From NCBI GenBank assembly GCA_949299165.1, contig CASFZJ010000018.1, forward strand, positions 1-32,222: 32,222 nt of DNA. The letters run 5' to 3'. The notes below the pieces were generated by a model, which made no database searches, was not told where the DNA came from, and worked only from the letters and a program-made list of their open reading frames with translations. This stretch comes from an uncultured bacterium (lineage in GTDB: Bacteria; Bacillota_I; Bacilli_A; RFN20; CAG-826). Positions 14,102-22,175 of the stretch are shown here, piece after piece (the stretch's first letter is position 1; the number at the start of each line of letters is the position of its first letter). Position numbers and translations under genes: made by a program.

Positions 14102-15229
14102 ATGAAGAAAGAATTTAAAAATATTAAAACTCTACTTGAGGGCGGTTATAAAACCGTCGATTTAGTGATTGAAGATGGAAAATTTTTAACAATTTCTGAA
14201 GCAAAAAAAGATGATAAAACTTATGAAGGAAAAATAATGATTCCTGGTTTTATTGACGAACACACCCATGGTGGTGATGGATATGATTTTTCAACTTGTA
14301 AATCGGTTGAAGAAATGGAAAAAATTCTCGCCTTTTATATTAAACATGGTGTAACTAGTGTTTTACCTACCTTACTTACTGAAAGAGACGAAGTAGTGTT
14401 TAAACAACTAGAACTTATTTATGAAACTAGTAAGAAAAATCCAATTATAAAAGGGGTACATTTAGAAGGTCCTTTCCTTTGTAAAGAATTTAAAGGAGCT
14501 CAACTTGAAAGTTGTCTTCAAAAGCCAACTCCTGAAAAAGCTAAAATTTTTATCGAAAAGTCACACAATTTATTAAAATTAATGACAATTGCACCAGAAA
14601 ATGAAGGTAGCGAAGAAACAATTGAATATTTAACAAAACACGGAGTAAAAGTTGCACTTGGTCATAGTGCCGCAACTTTTGATGATGCAACGCGAGCTTT
14701 AAAAGCTGGAGCAACAGACATCACTCATACATTTAATGCATCGAAAGGAATTCATCAACATTTCCCTTCGATTACAAGTGCTGCTTTATATCATGATGAT
14801 TTTTATTGTGAAGTTATCCTTGATGGAATTCACGTAAATCGTGAAATGGTTGAATGGATTAGAAAGATTAAAGGAAATAACAAAGTTATTGGTGTTACTG
14901 ATTCACTTATGGCGGCAGGTTTACCAGATGGAAATTATTTTATTGGCGAAACACCAATCACAGTTAAAAACCATGATTGCGTAATAACTGAAACAGGAGT
15001 AAGAGCAGGATCGACACTCGACATGAAAAGAGCGTTTGATAATGTAAAAGATTTCTGTAATATTGATGATTTAACAGCAAGTCAAATTTGTTCATTAAAC
15101 TGTGCAAAAATGCTTGGTATTGACGACAAAGTTGGCTCGATTAAAGAAGGTAAAAATGCAGATTTTATTATCTTAAACGATAAATATGAAATTGAAGAAG
15201 TATATATTAATGGGGAGAAAGTTTTATGA
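14102..15229 (+). CDS. nagA: N-acetylglucosamine-6-phosphate deacetylase
   Basis: 375 residues, the usual length for NagA. It has the amidohydrolase metal and catalytic residues in order: H54-x-H56 (DEHTHGG), E122 (HLEGPF), H188 (LGHSA), H209 (THTFNA), H244 (DGIHV) and D267 (GVTDSLMAAGLPDG). It removes acetate from an N-acetylhexosamine 6-phosphate in the cytoplasm. The stop overlaps the next gene (ATGATG), so it is coupled to a PFK-family gene. The partner deaminase in this locus is the NagB-like gene at 7253, which lacks the usual D-G-H aspartate, so the exact amino sugar may not be GlcNAc. Confidence 0.92.
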   Translation: MKKEFKNIKTLLEGGYKTVDLVIEDGKFLTISEAKKDDKTYEGKIMIPGFIDEHTHGGDGYDFSTCKSVEEMEKILAFYIKHGVTSVLPTLLTERDEVVFKQLELIYETSKKNPIIKGVHLEGPFLCKEFKGAQLESCLQKPTPEKAKIFIEKSHNLLKLMTIAPENEGSEETIEYLTKHGVKVALGHSAATFDDATRALKAGATDITHTFNASKGIHQHFPSITSAALYHDDFYCEVILDGIHVNREMVEWIRKIKGNNKVIGVTDSLMAAGLPDGNYFIGETPITVKNHDCVITETGVRAGSTLDMKRAFDNVKDFCNIDDLTASQICSLNCAKMLGIDDKVGSIKEGKNADFIILNDKYEIEEVYINGEKVL

Positions 15230-16386
15230 TGAAAAACGTAATTATTGCTCACGGAGGAGCACCAACTGCTGTTATTAATGCATCCTTATATGGAGCGATT
15301 AAAGAACTTAAAGAAAGCGGATTTGATGGAAAAATTCTAGCACCAAGATTTGGATCGGATGGTCTTTATAATGAAGATTTTATCGATTTATCAAATCTAT
15401 CAGATCACGATTTGGAAGTGTTGAAAGAGACTCCAGGGAGTGCAATTGGTAGTTCTAGATTCCCACTTTATGAAAAAGAATACAAAAAGATTGTTCAAAT
15501 TTTAGTTAAACACAATATCGGCTATGTTCTCTTTACTGGTGGAAACGGAACAATGGATACCATTGGAAACATCTATAAATATGCTAAAGCAGAAGGGGTT
15601 GAAGTAACTTGTGTTGGTATTCCAAAAACTATCGATAATGATATTGGTGTAACGGATCATGCTCCTGGTTTTGCAAGTTGTGCTAATTACATTGCTCAAA
15701 CTGTCGCAAGCTGTGCACAAGACGTTAAAGGTCTTCCAATTCACGTTTCAGTAATTGAAGTTATGGGAAGAAATGCTGGTTGGCTTGCTGCAAGCAGCGC
15801 ACTTGCAAGAAAAAATATAGGTGATGCGCCACATTTAATTTATTTCCCTGAAATTCCTTTTGATGAACAAGAATTCTTAGATGACGTCAAAAAAGCTTGG
15901 GAAAAAAGACATGGTGTAGTTGTTGTTTGCAGTGAAGGATTAAAATATGCTGATGGCACACCAATTGTAAAACCAATTTTCAAAACCGAAAGAGCTACTT
16001 ACTTTGGTGATGTTTCAACTCATTTAGCAACGCTTATTATTGAAAAACTTGGAATAAAAGCCAGAAGTGAAAAACCAGGTTTAATTTGCCGTTGTGATAG
16101 AAGCTTAGTTTCTAAAGTTGATCAAGATGAAGCAGTATTGATGGGAAGAACAGCAATTAAAGCAGCTTTAAATAAGACAAATGGGGTTATGGCTGGAATT
16201 AAGAGAATTTCAACCAATCCATATAAGATTGAACCTATTTTAATACCTATTGAAAAAGTCATGATGACTGAAGCAACTTTCCCATTAAAATACATTAAAG
16301 ATAAACATGATGTTATAGATGAGTTTATTGAATGGTTAAAACCACTAGTCAATGAAATTCCTGAAAATATTAGCTTTTTAGACTAA
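15226..16386 (+). CDS. Phosphofructokinase-family enzyme (ATP or PPi donor unresolved)
   Basis: 386 residues with the PfkA fold: NVIIAHGGAPTAVIN at the start, TGGNGTMDT (104-112), PKTIDNDIG (133-141) with the catalytic Asp, VIEVMGRNAGWLA, and a substrate region ending in KPGLICRCDRS. PPi-dependent enzymes typically have a lysine in P-K-T-I-D-N-D, as here, and an aspartate after GG-D/N. ATP enzymes have Gly at that second position, as here (G108). The mixed pattern leaves the phosphoryl donor open. It phosphorylates fructose-6-phosphate or a related ketose phosphate to make the aldolase substrate. Co-transcribed with nagA; two adjacent ATGs (15226, 15229) follow GGGGAG. Confidence 0.85.
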   Translation: MMKNVIIAHGGAPTAVINASLYGAIKELKESGFDGKILAPRFGSDGLYNEDFIDLSNLSDHDLEVLKETPGSAIGSSRFPLYEKEYKKIVQILVKHNIGYVLFTGGNGTMDTIGNIYKYAKAEGVEVTCVGIPKTIDNDIGVTDHAPGFASCANYIAQTVASCAQDVKGLPIHVSVIEVMGRNAGWLAASSALARKNIGDAPHLIYFPEIPFDEQEFLDDVKKAWEKRHGVVVVCSEGLKYADGTPIVKPIFKTERATYFGDVSTHLATLIIEKLGIKARSEKPGLICRCDRSLVSKVDQDEAVLMGRTAIKAALNKTNGVMAGIKRISTNPYKIEPILIPIEKVMMTEATFPLKYIKDKHDVIDEFIEWLKPLVNEIPENISFLD

Positions 16387-16412
16387 AAACCCTACAAAAC
16401 TCAAGTATAATT

Positions 16413-16445
16413 AAAAAAGACTCTCGATTTGAGAGCCTTTTTATT
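16413..16445. terminator. Bidirectional terminator between pfk and aldolase genes
   Basis: AAAAAG-A-CTCTC, a five-base loop, and GAGAG-C-CTTTTT form an 11-bp stem with one mismatch and T runs on both strands. Confidence 0.8.
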
Positions 16446-16463
16446 AGAAATTTTTAATAGAAA

Positions 16464-17564
16464 TTATTTATAGATGTAATAAGCATCACCAACGGAACCA
16501 AATTCAACATTAGCTGTTAAAACAATTTCTTTAACTGCTTTTTCCATTAATGGAATGAGTTCTTTGATTTCGCCAGTGATATTTTTGTTTGTTTCTAATT
16601 CGTTAATATATTCTTTTAAATAATATCTATATTCGAATGAATCTCTCTTTTCGATTAAGAGTGGATAAACTTTACTTCCTTCTTTCTTTTCTGGATTATT
16701 TTCGAAGTATTCTAACATATTTCTTGTTGTTGCAAGTCTAATGTCGGTATCCATATTAATCTTTGAAATACCACTTGGAATAACTTCTTTTAATTGTTCA
16801 ATTGGGATACCATGTCCTTTAACTGCTCCACCAAGAGCATTAATTTCGTTTACGATATATTGAGGAACTAAACTAGAACCATGTGAGACTAAAACAGCAT
16901 CAATATTTTCGTGTCTCATATTTTCCATTGTTGCAATAACGATTTCTTTTCTTAATTGAACATTATCGCCTTTAACTGCACCATGTTTTGTGCCATAAGA
17001 AATAGCTAATAAATCACAACCAGTTCTCTTTAAGAAATCAACTGCAGTAATTGGGTTTGTGTAAGTTGAATTAGCAGCGAAAACATGATCTTCAACACCA
17101 GCTAAAACACCAAGTTCAGCTTCAACAGATGCGCCATGTTTATGAGCATATGCAACAACTTTCTTTGTTTGAGCGACGTTTTCTTCATATTCTAATGCAC
17201 TTCCATCGATCATAACACTGTTGAATCCAGCATTTACACAGATTTTACATGTTTCAAAACTTCTACCATGGTCAAGGTGAAGTGAAACAGGAATAAATGT
17301 TTTTTCAGCTAATTTCTTGACATAAGCAGCAATTCTTTTTGCACCTAATTTCTTTTCTTCCATTGTTCCATGGATGAAATCAGGATTTCCTCCAATATAA
17401 GCAAGTCCAGGTTCAGCAACTTGAATGATAGCTGCACAACGCAATTCTTCGCAAGCTTCGATTATAGCTTTTGCTTGGCAAAGTGCGTTAACGTTAAAAG
17501 CACCATGAGCAATCTTATGATCACGTGCATACTTTAAAATCTCTTTTGATTGTATGTATGGCAT
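16464..17564 (-). CDS. fba: Class II fructose-bisphosphate aldolase family protein
   Basis: 366 residues. Class II motifs are clear: AHGAFNVN (19-26), the zinc/catalytic HLDHG (96-100), VMIDGSALEYEENV, VEAELG, SYGTKHGAVKG and VSHGSS, plus a phosphate loop KINMDTDIRLA. It is about 80 residues longer than GatY/FbaA-type short enzymes, mainly in a C-terminal extension after the barrel (FEYRYYLKEYINELETN onward). It splits a ketose bisphosphate into two trioses. GGAGG precedes the ATG. The gene faces the nagA-pfk unit and carries operator-like elements upstream, so it probably belongs to the DeoR regulon. Substrate could be fructose- or tagatose-bisphosphate or a relative. Confidence 0.88.
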   Translation of the reverse strand: MPYIQSKEILKYARDHKIAHGAFNVNALCQAKAIIEACEELRCAAIIQVAEPGLAYIGGNPDFIHGTMEEKKLGAKRIAAYVKKLAEKTFIPVSLHLDHGRSFETCKICVNAGFNSVMIDGSALEYEENVAQTKKVVAYAHKHGASVEAELGVLAGVEDHVFAANSTYTNPITAVDFLKRTGCDLLAISYGTKHGAVKGDNVQLRKEIVIATMENMRHENIDAVLVSHGSSLVPQYIVNEINALGGAVKGHGIPIEQLKEVIPSGISKINMDTDIRLATTRNMLEYFENNPEKKEGSKVYPLLIEKRDSFEYRYYLKEYINELETNKNITGEIKELIPLMEKAVKEIVLTANVEFGSVGDAYYIYK

Positions 17565-17632
17565 ATAAAAGCCTCCTATGACTTAATTATCTATTAATTT
17601 TTATGCTTATTCTAGTGAAAATAAGAGGAAAT

Positions 17633-17690
17633 TAACGAAAACTTGTGTTTCTATTTCATTAAAATGTGATTTTCTTTCGAATGAAAGAAA
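17633..17690. promoter_or_regulatory. Operator-like elements upstream of the aldolase gene
   Basis: TAACGAAA (17633-17640) matches one arm of the nagA operator. At 17671-17690 lies the perfect inverted repeat TTTCTTTC-GAAT-GAAAGAAA, which contains the 13-mer also found at 4887-4899. A possible minus-strand -10 TAGAAT is at 17614-17609. Confidence 0.5.
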
Positions 17691-17732
17691 AAATATTCTA
17701 GGAATTTTAAAAATATTCGGATTTTTTGGTTA

Positions 17733-17773
17733 CGTTCGAAATAAAATTCGAAATTATTTGATGTGTTCGAACG
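17733..17773. repeat. Inverted repeat CGTTCGAA...TTCGAACG
   Basis: Perfect 8-bp arms at 17733-17740 and 17766-17773, with a third TTCGAA between them (17747-17752). It lies between the aldolase promoter region and the tRNA terminator. Role unknown. Confidence 0.45.
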
Positions 17774-17777
17774 CAAT

Positions 17778-17802
17778 AAAAAAACACGATGTTCATCGTG
17801 TT
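17778..17802 (-). terminator. Terminator of tRNA-His
   Basis: AACACGATG/CATCGTGTT stem (17783-17802), followed by seven T on the minus strand (17784-17778). Confidence 0.85.
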
Positions 17803-17813
17803 ATTCTTGAGTC

Positions 17814-17890
17814 TGGGGCGAAATACCGGGATCGAACCGGTGCATGCTTGGTTCACAGCCAAGTGAGTTAACCACTTCTCCAATTTCGCC
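17814..17890 (-). tRNA. tRNA-His (GTG)
   Basis: The minus strand folds as a full cloverleaf: acceptor starting with the extra G at -1 typical of tRNA-His (17890), D-arm AGTGGTTAA, anticodon loop CTGTGAA with anticodon GTG, T-arm CCGGTTCGATCCCGG, and encoded CCA ending at 17814. Its promoter and terminator flank it closely, so it is a single-gene unit divergent from clpB. Confidence 0.95.
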
Positions 17891-17903
17891 AAATCGCTCA
17901 TTG

Positions 17904-17933
17904 ATTATAACGAAGAAACCTTATGTGTGTCAA
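17904..17933 (-). promoter_or_regulatory. Promoter of tRNA-His
   Basis: TTGACA (17933-17928), 18 bases, TATAAT (17909-17904) on the minus strand, about 14 bases before the mature 5' end. Confidence 0.8.
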
Positions 17934-17952
17934 TTAAATTTTTCTATAAATT

Positions 17953-17979
17953 TTAGCAATCTTATATTGACAGTGCTAA
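17953..17979. promoter_or_regulatory. Second, degenerate CIRCE-like operator
   Basis: TTAGCAATC-N9-CAGTGCTAA, two changes from the consensus TTAGCACTC-N9-GAGTGCTAA with the correct spacer. It overlaps the clpB -35 box. Confidence 0.7.
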
Positions 17980-17994
17980 TTTCATCGATATAAT
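17967..17994 (+). promoter_or_regulatory. clpB promoter
   Basis: TTGACA (17967-17972), 16 bases, TATAAT (17989-17994). It lies between and within the two CIRCE elements. Confidence 0.8.
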
Positions 17995-17998
17995 AATA

Positions 17999-18025
17999 TT
18001 AGCACTTAAATATTGAGAGTGCTAA
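17999..18025. promoter_or_regulatory. CIRCE operator (HrcA site)
   Basis: TTAGCACTT (17999-18007), nine bases, GAGTGCTAA (18017-18025): one change from consensus. It covers the expected transcription start, so HrcA should repress clpB until heat shock. Confidence 0.92.
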
Positions 18026-18041
18026 AAAGGAGGTATTTGAC

Positions 18042-20156
18042 ATGAATGAATATCAAGGACCTGTAGATTACAGCAAGGATGAAAATATTTTATCTAAATT
18101 TGGTAGAAACATTACTGATTTAGTGAAGAGCAATAAAATTGATCCTGTAATTGGTAGAGATGAAGAAATCAGAAAAATTATTACAATTTTAGCAAGAAAA
18201 ACCAAAAATAATGTTATTTTACTTGGTGAACCAGGTGTTGGTAAAACAGCTATTATTGAAGGTTTAGCTCAAAGAATAGTCAAAAACGATGTGCCTACAA
18301 CTTTACAAAATAAAGAAATTTTCGAACTTGATATGGGTGCGCTTGTAGCAGGAGCTAAATATCAAGGTGAATTCGAAGAAAGACTTAAAGCAGTTCTTAA
18401 CAAAATTAAAGATAGTGATCATAAAATCATCATGTTTATTGATGAAATTCACTTAATTGTTGGAGCAGGTAGAAATCAAGGCGCACTAGATGCTTCAAAT
18501 ATGCTAAAACCAATGCTTGCTAGAGGCGATATTGATTGTATTGGTGCGACAACTCTAAAGGAATATCAAGAATATATTGAAAAAGATAGAGCTTTAGAGA
18601 GACGTTTTCAACCTGTCATGGTTTACGAACCAACAAAGGAAGATACATTATCAATATTAAGAGGTTTAAAAGACAGATTTGAATCCCATCATGGTGTACA
18701 TATTACAGATAATGCTTTAGTAGCGGCAGTAAATTATTCAACTCGTTACATCACAAATAGATTTTTACCAGATAAGGCGATCGATTTAGTTGATGAAGCA
18801 TGTGCAGAAACTAGAGTAGAAATTGAATCAATGCCAAGCGAACTTGATGATGTTTCAAGAAAAATAAGACAACTTGAAATTGAAAGATTAGCACTTTCTC
18901 AAGAAAAAGATGAGCAATCAAAACTTAGACTCGAAAAATTAGATGAGGAACTTAATGGATTAAACAATCAAGCCGCTGAATTAACTAAGCAATGGCAAAA
19001 AGAAAAAACCGAAATTAAAGAGGTTAAGGATTTGAAAGCAAAACTCGATGATTTGAATTTCAAACTTCAAAGCGCTTTTAATAATGGAGATTACAAAACA
19101 GCAAGTGAAATTCAATATAGAGAAATTCCAAGTTTAAAATCAAGACTTGATGAATTAGAAAGTTCTGAACGTGGTCATAAGATTTTAAGTGATGTAATTA
19201 CAGAAGATAATATTGCCTCAATTGTTAGTAAAATGACCAACATTCCAGTTAGTCGAATTACTCAAGGTGAAAAAGAAAGAGTTTTATCACTTGATAAAAT
19301 ACTATCTAAACGTGTTATCGGGCAAGATAAGGCTATTAAATTAATTAGTGATGCTATTATTAGACAAAGAGCTGGAATTAACGATCCTCATAGACCAATA
19401 GGGAGCTTCTTATTTTTAGGATCAACAGGTGTTGGCAAAACCGAAGTTGCTAAAGCTCTTGCGGAAGCATTATTCGATAGTGATCAACATATTATTAGAA
19501 TTGATATGTCTGAATATATGGAAAAATATAGTGTTTCTAGATTAATTGGTGCTGCGCCAGGCTATATTGGTTATGAAGAAGGCGGACAACTTACAGAACC
19601 AGTTAGACACAATCCTTATTCAATAGTTTTATTTGATGAAATTGAAAAAGCAGCTCCTGATGTCTTAAATCTTTTATTACAAATTATGGATGACGGAAGA
19701 TTAACAGATGCACAAGGAAGACTTTGTGACTTTAAAAATACAGTTATTATTATGACAAGTAATATTGGCAGCGAACAAATTCTTGAAGGTAAATCCGAAT
19801 TAGTTGAACATATTTTGCATTCAAGTTTCAAACCTGAATTCTTAAATAGAATCGATGAAATTGTTTATTTCAATAGTTTATCAAAAGAAGTTCAATATAA
19901 GATTGTTGATAAGATGCTTAACGATTTAAAGATAAGATTATTAAACGAATACTATGTTGTAGATTTTACAGATAATGTTAAAGATTATGTTCTTGAAAAT
20001 GCATATTCACCAGAATTTGGTGCAAGACCATTAAAGAGATATATTCAACATAATATTGAAACTGTACTTGCTCGTAAAATCATCAATCAAGATTTAAAAA
20101 CTGGAAAGAAATATACAGTTGATTACGAAAAAGATAAAGGAATAATTATTCAATAA
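18042..20156 (+). CDS. clpB: ClpB disaggregase lacking the N-terminal domain
   Basis: 704 residues against about 860 for full ClpB. It starts directly at the linker before the first AAA+ domain (Walker A GEPGVGKT at 62-69). It contains the long coiled-coil M-domain characteristic of ClpB (about 270-395, e.g. [16 protein letters not shown] and [14 protein letters not shown]) and then the second AAA+ domain (GSTGVGKT near 461-468, LFDEIEKA, sensor and GARPLKRYI). No ClpP-binding loop is evident. With DnaK it would unfold aggregates. AAGGAGG, promoter and CIRCE lie just upstream, so the short form is the native product and not a truncated fragment. Mollicutes also encode ClpB without this domain. 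Confidence 0.93.
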   Translation: MNEYQGPVDYSKDENILSKFGRNITDLVKSNKIDPVIGRDEEIRKIITILARKTKNNVILLGEPGVGKTAIIEGLAQRIVKNDVPTTLQNKEIFELDMGALVAGAKYQGEFEERLKAVLNKIKDSDHKIIMFIDEIHLIVGAGRNQGALDASNMLKPMLARGDIDCIGATTLKEYQEYIEKDRALERRFQPVMVYEPTKEDTLSILRGLKDRFESHHGVHITDNALVAAVNYSTRYITNRFLPDKAIDLVDEACAETRVEIESMPSELDDVSRKIRQLEIERLALSQEKDEQSKLRLEKLDEELNGLNNQAAELTKQWQKEKTEIKEVKDLKAKLDDLNFKLQSAFNNGDYKTASEIQYREIPSLKSRLDELESSERGHKILSDVITEDNIASIVSKMTNIPVSRITQGEKERVLSLDKILSKRVIGQDKAIKLISDAIIRQRAGINDPHRPIGSFLFLGSTGVGKTEVAKALAEALFDSDQHIIRIDMSEYMEKYSVSRLIGAAPGYIGYEEGGQLTEPVRHNPYSIVLFDEIEKAAPDVLNLLLQIMDDGRLTDAQGRLCDFKNTVIIMTSNIGSEQILEGKSELVEHILHSSFKPEFLNRIDEIVYFNSLSKEVQYKIVDKMLNDLKIRLLNEYYVVDFTDNVKDYVLENAYSPEFGARPLKRYIQHNIETVLARKIINQDLKTGKKYTVDYEKDKGIIIQ

Positions 20157-20195
20157 AAAATATAGAAATTTATATCTTTTTTCCGAAAAAAACGC

Positions 20196-20235
20196 AAATC
20201 CTAGGTAAATTTTAAAAATTTCCTAGGATTTTTTT
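20196..20235 (+). terminator. clpB terminator
   Basis: AAATCCTAGG (20196-20205) pairs with CCTAGGATTT (20222-20231); the inner part adds AAAT/ATTT pairing, and a T run follows. A weaker hairpin lies at about 20155-20182 (AAAAAATATA / TATATCTTTTTT). Confidence 0.85.
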
Positions 20236-20286
20236 AATTTTTTGCTATGAAAAAATTTGCAATTTAAATAAAAAATTTACATTTTA

Positions 20287-20317
20287 TTTACAATTTCAAT
20301 TTTGTTTGTTTTATAAT
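20287..20317 (+). promoter_or_regulatory. Promoter abutting the phosphate permease start
   Basis: TTTACA (20287-20292) with a 19-base spacer (or TTACAA, 18) and TATAAT (20312-20317). Only six bases separate the -10 from the ATG at 20324, so transcription should begin at or next to the start codon. Confidence 0.6.
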
Positions 20318-20323
20318 CTTGGC

Positions 20324-21406
20324 ATGGACTTGAGCCAAATCTTAAATTTGTATGCTGAATTTCCGATGTTAATAATTGCATCAATTTTAGTCATCGGAGT
20401 TATTTTTATAAACGGATGGACTGACGCTCCAAATGCTATCGCAACTTGTATTTCCACAAGATGTATTAAACCAAAGACTGCAATAATAATGGCGGCCTTT
20501 TTTAATTTTTTAGGCGTTTTAACAATGTTCTTTATATCAAAGCAGACCGCTCAAACCATATCGGATATGGTTGATTTTGGTACAAATTATGCTGTTGCTT
20601 TAGATGCTTTATGTGCTGGCATGGTTGGAGTTATAGCTTGGGGAGTTTTGGCTTGGTGGTTTGGCATTCCTAGTAGTGAATCACATGCCTTAATTGCAGG
20701 AATTACCGGCGCTGGACTTGCTGCCATGACAATGGGGCTTGATGCTCGAATTGATTTTGGACCTTTATCAAGTTGGGCTTTAACAATATATGGACTTGTT
20801 TTAAGTTGTATTTTTGGATTTTTTGTCGGGTTTGGGTTAACGAAACTTATTGAATTGATTTGTAGAAAAGTAAATAGAAATAAAGCGAGACCTTTCTTTA
20901 AAAAAGCAGAAGTTTTTAGTGGGGCTGCAATGGCTTATGTGCATGGTGCCCAAGATGGTCTTAAATTTATTGGTGTTTTGTTTTTAGCGATTGAACTTGC
21001 TGCAAAAGCTAAAGATCCTAGTTCTACAATTGCTTTAACTAATGATTCAAGTTTATGGTGGTTAGCAATTATTGTTGCTCTTGTTATGGGGCTTGGAACA
21101 TCAATTGGTGGATATAAAATTATCAAAAAAGTTGGCATGGGAATGGCAAATTTAGAGCCATACCAGGGTTTTGCAACTGATACAACTAGTGCAATTGGCA
21201 TCCTTCTTTCTACTTTATTTGGTCTTCCTGTATCAACTACTCAAGTAAAAACAGTTTCTATTATGGGGGTTGGAGCAACAAAAGGTATCAAGAGAGTAAA
21301 ATGGTCAATTGCAAAAGATATGGTGTTGACCTGGTTATTTACTTTCCCAGGGTGTGGAATTATAGGTTATGTAATTACGCTTATATTTATAGCTATTTTT
21401 AGGTAG
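20324..21406 (+). CDS. PiT-family inorganic phosphate permease
   Basis: 360 residues, about ten membrane helices. The duplicated PiT signature is present: GWTDAPNAIATCISTR at the start and YVHGAQDGLKFIGV in the second half, with the PSSESHALI and PVSTTQVKT repeats. It takes up phosphate with H+ or Na+. An in-frame TTG at 20306 would lengthen it by six residues but overlaps the -10 box, so I take ATG 20324. No ribosome binding site is present, consistent with a leaderless message. It is coupled to the DUF47 gene nine bases downstream, the usual partner of PiT. Confidence 0.92.
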   Translation: MDLSQILNLYAEFPMLIIASILVIGVIFINGWTDAPNAIATCISTRCIKPKTAIIMAAFFNFLGVLTMFFISKQTAQTISDMVDFGTNYAVALDALCAGMVGVIAWGVLAWWFGIPSSESHALIAGITGAGLAAMTMGLDARIDFGPLSSWALTIYGLVLSCIFGFFVGFGLTKLIELICRKVNRNKARPFFKKAEVFSGAAMAYVHGAQDGLKFIGVLFLAIELAAKAKDPSSTIALTNDSSLWWLAIIVALVMGLGTSIGGYKIIKKVGMGMANLEPYQGFATDTTSAIGILLSTLFGLPVSTTQVKTVSIMGVGATKGIKRVKWSIAKDMVLTWLFTFPGCGIIGYVITLIFIAIFR

Positions 21407-21414
21407 GTGGTCGT

Positions 21415-22041
21415 ATGTTTGGTAAAAAGAAAAACAATTATTTTTATGAGTCGTTTGAAGTTTTAAGCGAATATGCTATTAAAGAAATGAGCATCTTAAA
21501 AGAAGGATTAAATAACTTTAGCAATGACAAGTTAAATGAATTAAAAGTAAATGTTCATAAAATAGAGCACGAAGCTGATGTTAAAAAGAAAGAAATTGAA
21601 GAAAAATTAGCTAAAGAATTTATTACTCCAATTGATAGAGAAGATATTTTTGTTCTTTTAGATAACATTGATGATTTATGTGATGCAATTGAAGAAATTT
21701 CATTCAAACTTTATATAAGAAACTATAAAACGCTTCCTCCAAAAACATCAATTTTTGTTGAAAAGAGTGAAGAGGCAATTTTAGCTTTACATGAAGTTCT
21801 AAAGAATTTTGAACATATTAATGATAAGAATATTATGGATCCGCTTATTAATAAGGTTTTAACCATTGAAGAAGCAGTCGATAAAATTTATGAAGTTCAC
21901 GTACATAATTTATATGTTGAAAATAAAGATTATGACACAATTAGACTTGGCGAAAGAGTCTACTCATACTTTGAATATGTAACTGATAAATGTCGTGATG
22001 TTTGTAAAACTATATTAATAATAATGTATAAAAATCTATAA
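21415..22041 (+). CDS. DUF47 (PhoU-like) phosphate transport accessory protein
   Basis: 208 residues, all-helical and charged, with metal-binding E-x3-D-like repeats (HKIEHEADVKKKEIE, DREDIFVLLDNIDDLCDAIEEI), as in PhoU/DUF47. The family pairs with PiT permeases and probably regulates them at the membrane. AGGTGG precedes the ATG by four bases, and the gene follows pit at nine bases. In many genomes DUF47 precedes pit; here the order is reversed. It ends at a strong terminator. Confidence 0.9.
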   Translation: MFGKKKNNYFYESFEVLSEYAIKEMSILKEGLNNFSNDKLNELKVNVHKIEHEADVKKKEIEEKLAKEFITPIDREDIFVLLDNIDDLCDAIEEISFKLYIRNYKTLPPKTSIFVEKSEEAILALHEVLKNFEHINDKNIMDPLINKVLTIEEAVDKIYEVHVHNLYVENKDYDTIRLGERVYSYFEYVTDKCRDVCKTILIIMYKNL

Positions 22042-22055
22042 ATTGCAGGGTTTTA

Positions 22056-22097
22056 TTAAAAAATCCCAGAAAAATTAATTTTTCTGGGATTTTTTAA
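22056..22097. terminator. Bidirectional terminator, 42-bp perfect palindrome
   Basis: Twenty-one-base arms around TCCCAG/CTGGGA, centre at 22076/22077, with A and T runs outside. It separates the convergent DUF47 and desulfoferrodoxin genes. Confidence 0.85.
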
Positions 22098-22140
22098 ATA
22101 TTTTTAGGCTTTTTTTATTTTTTTCCAAGTTTTTAATTAA

Positions 22141-22155
22141 AAAACCTGCAAATCT
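22141..22155 (-). repeat. Dispersed intergenic motif, copy 3 (one base shorter)
   Basis: On the minus strand AGATTTGCAGGTTTT, compare 3394-3409 and 11325-11340. A shorter relative TTGCAGGGTTTT occurs at 22043-22054. Confidence 0.45.
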
Positions 22156-22175
22156 TAAATTTTTTCTGGTGTTTT

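Noticed and set aside
5014-17564. Calling the locus a sulfoquinovose pathway
   Set aside because: There is no GH31 sulfoquinovosidase, PfkB-type sulfofructose kinase or known transaldolase; only the importer and exporter classes hint at sulfonates.
17707-17901. 64-residue minus-strand reading frame
   Set aside because: It runs through tRNA-His and its terminator; it is a by-product of the tRNA sequence.
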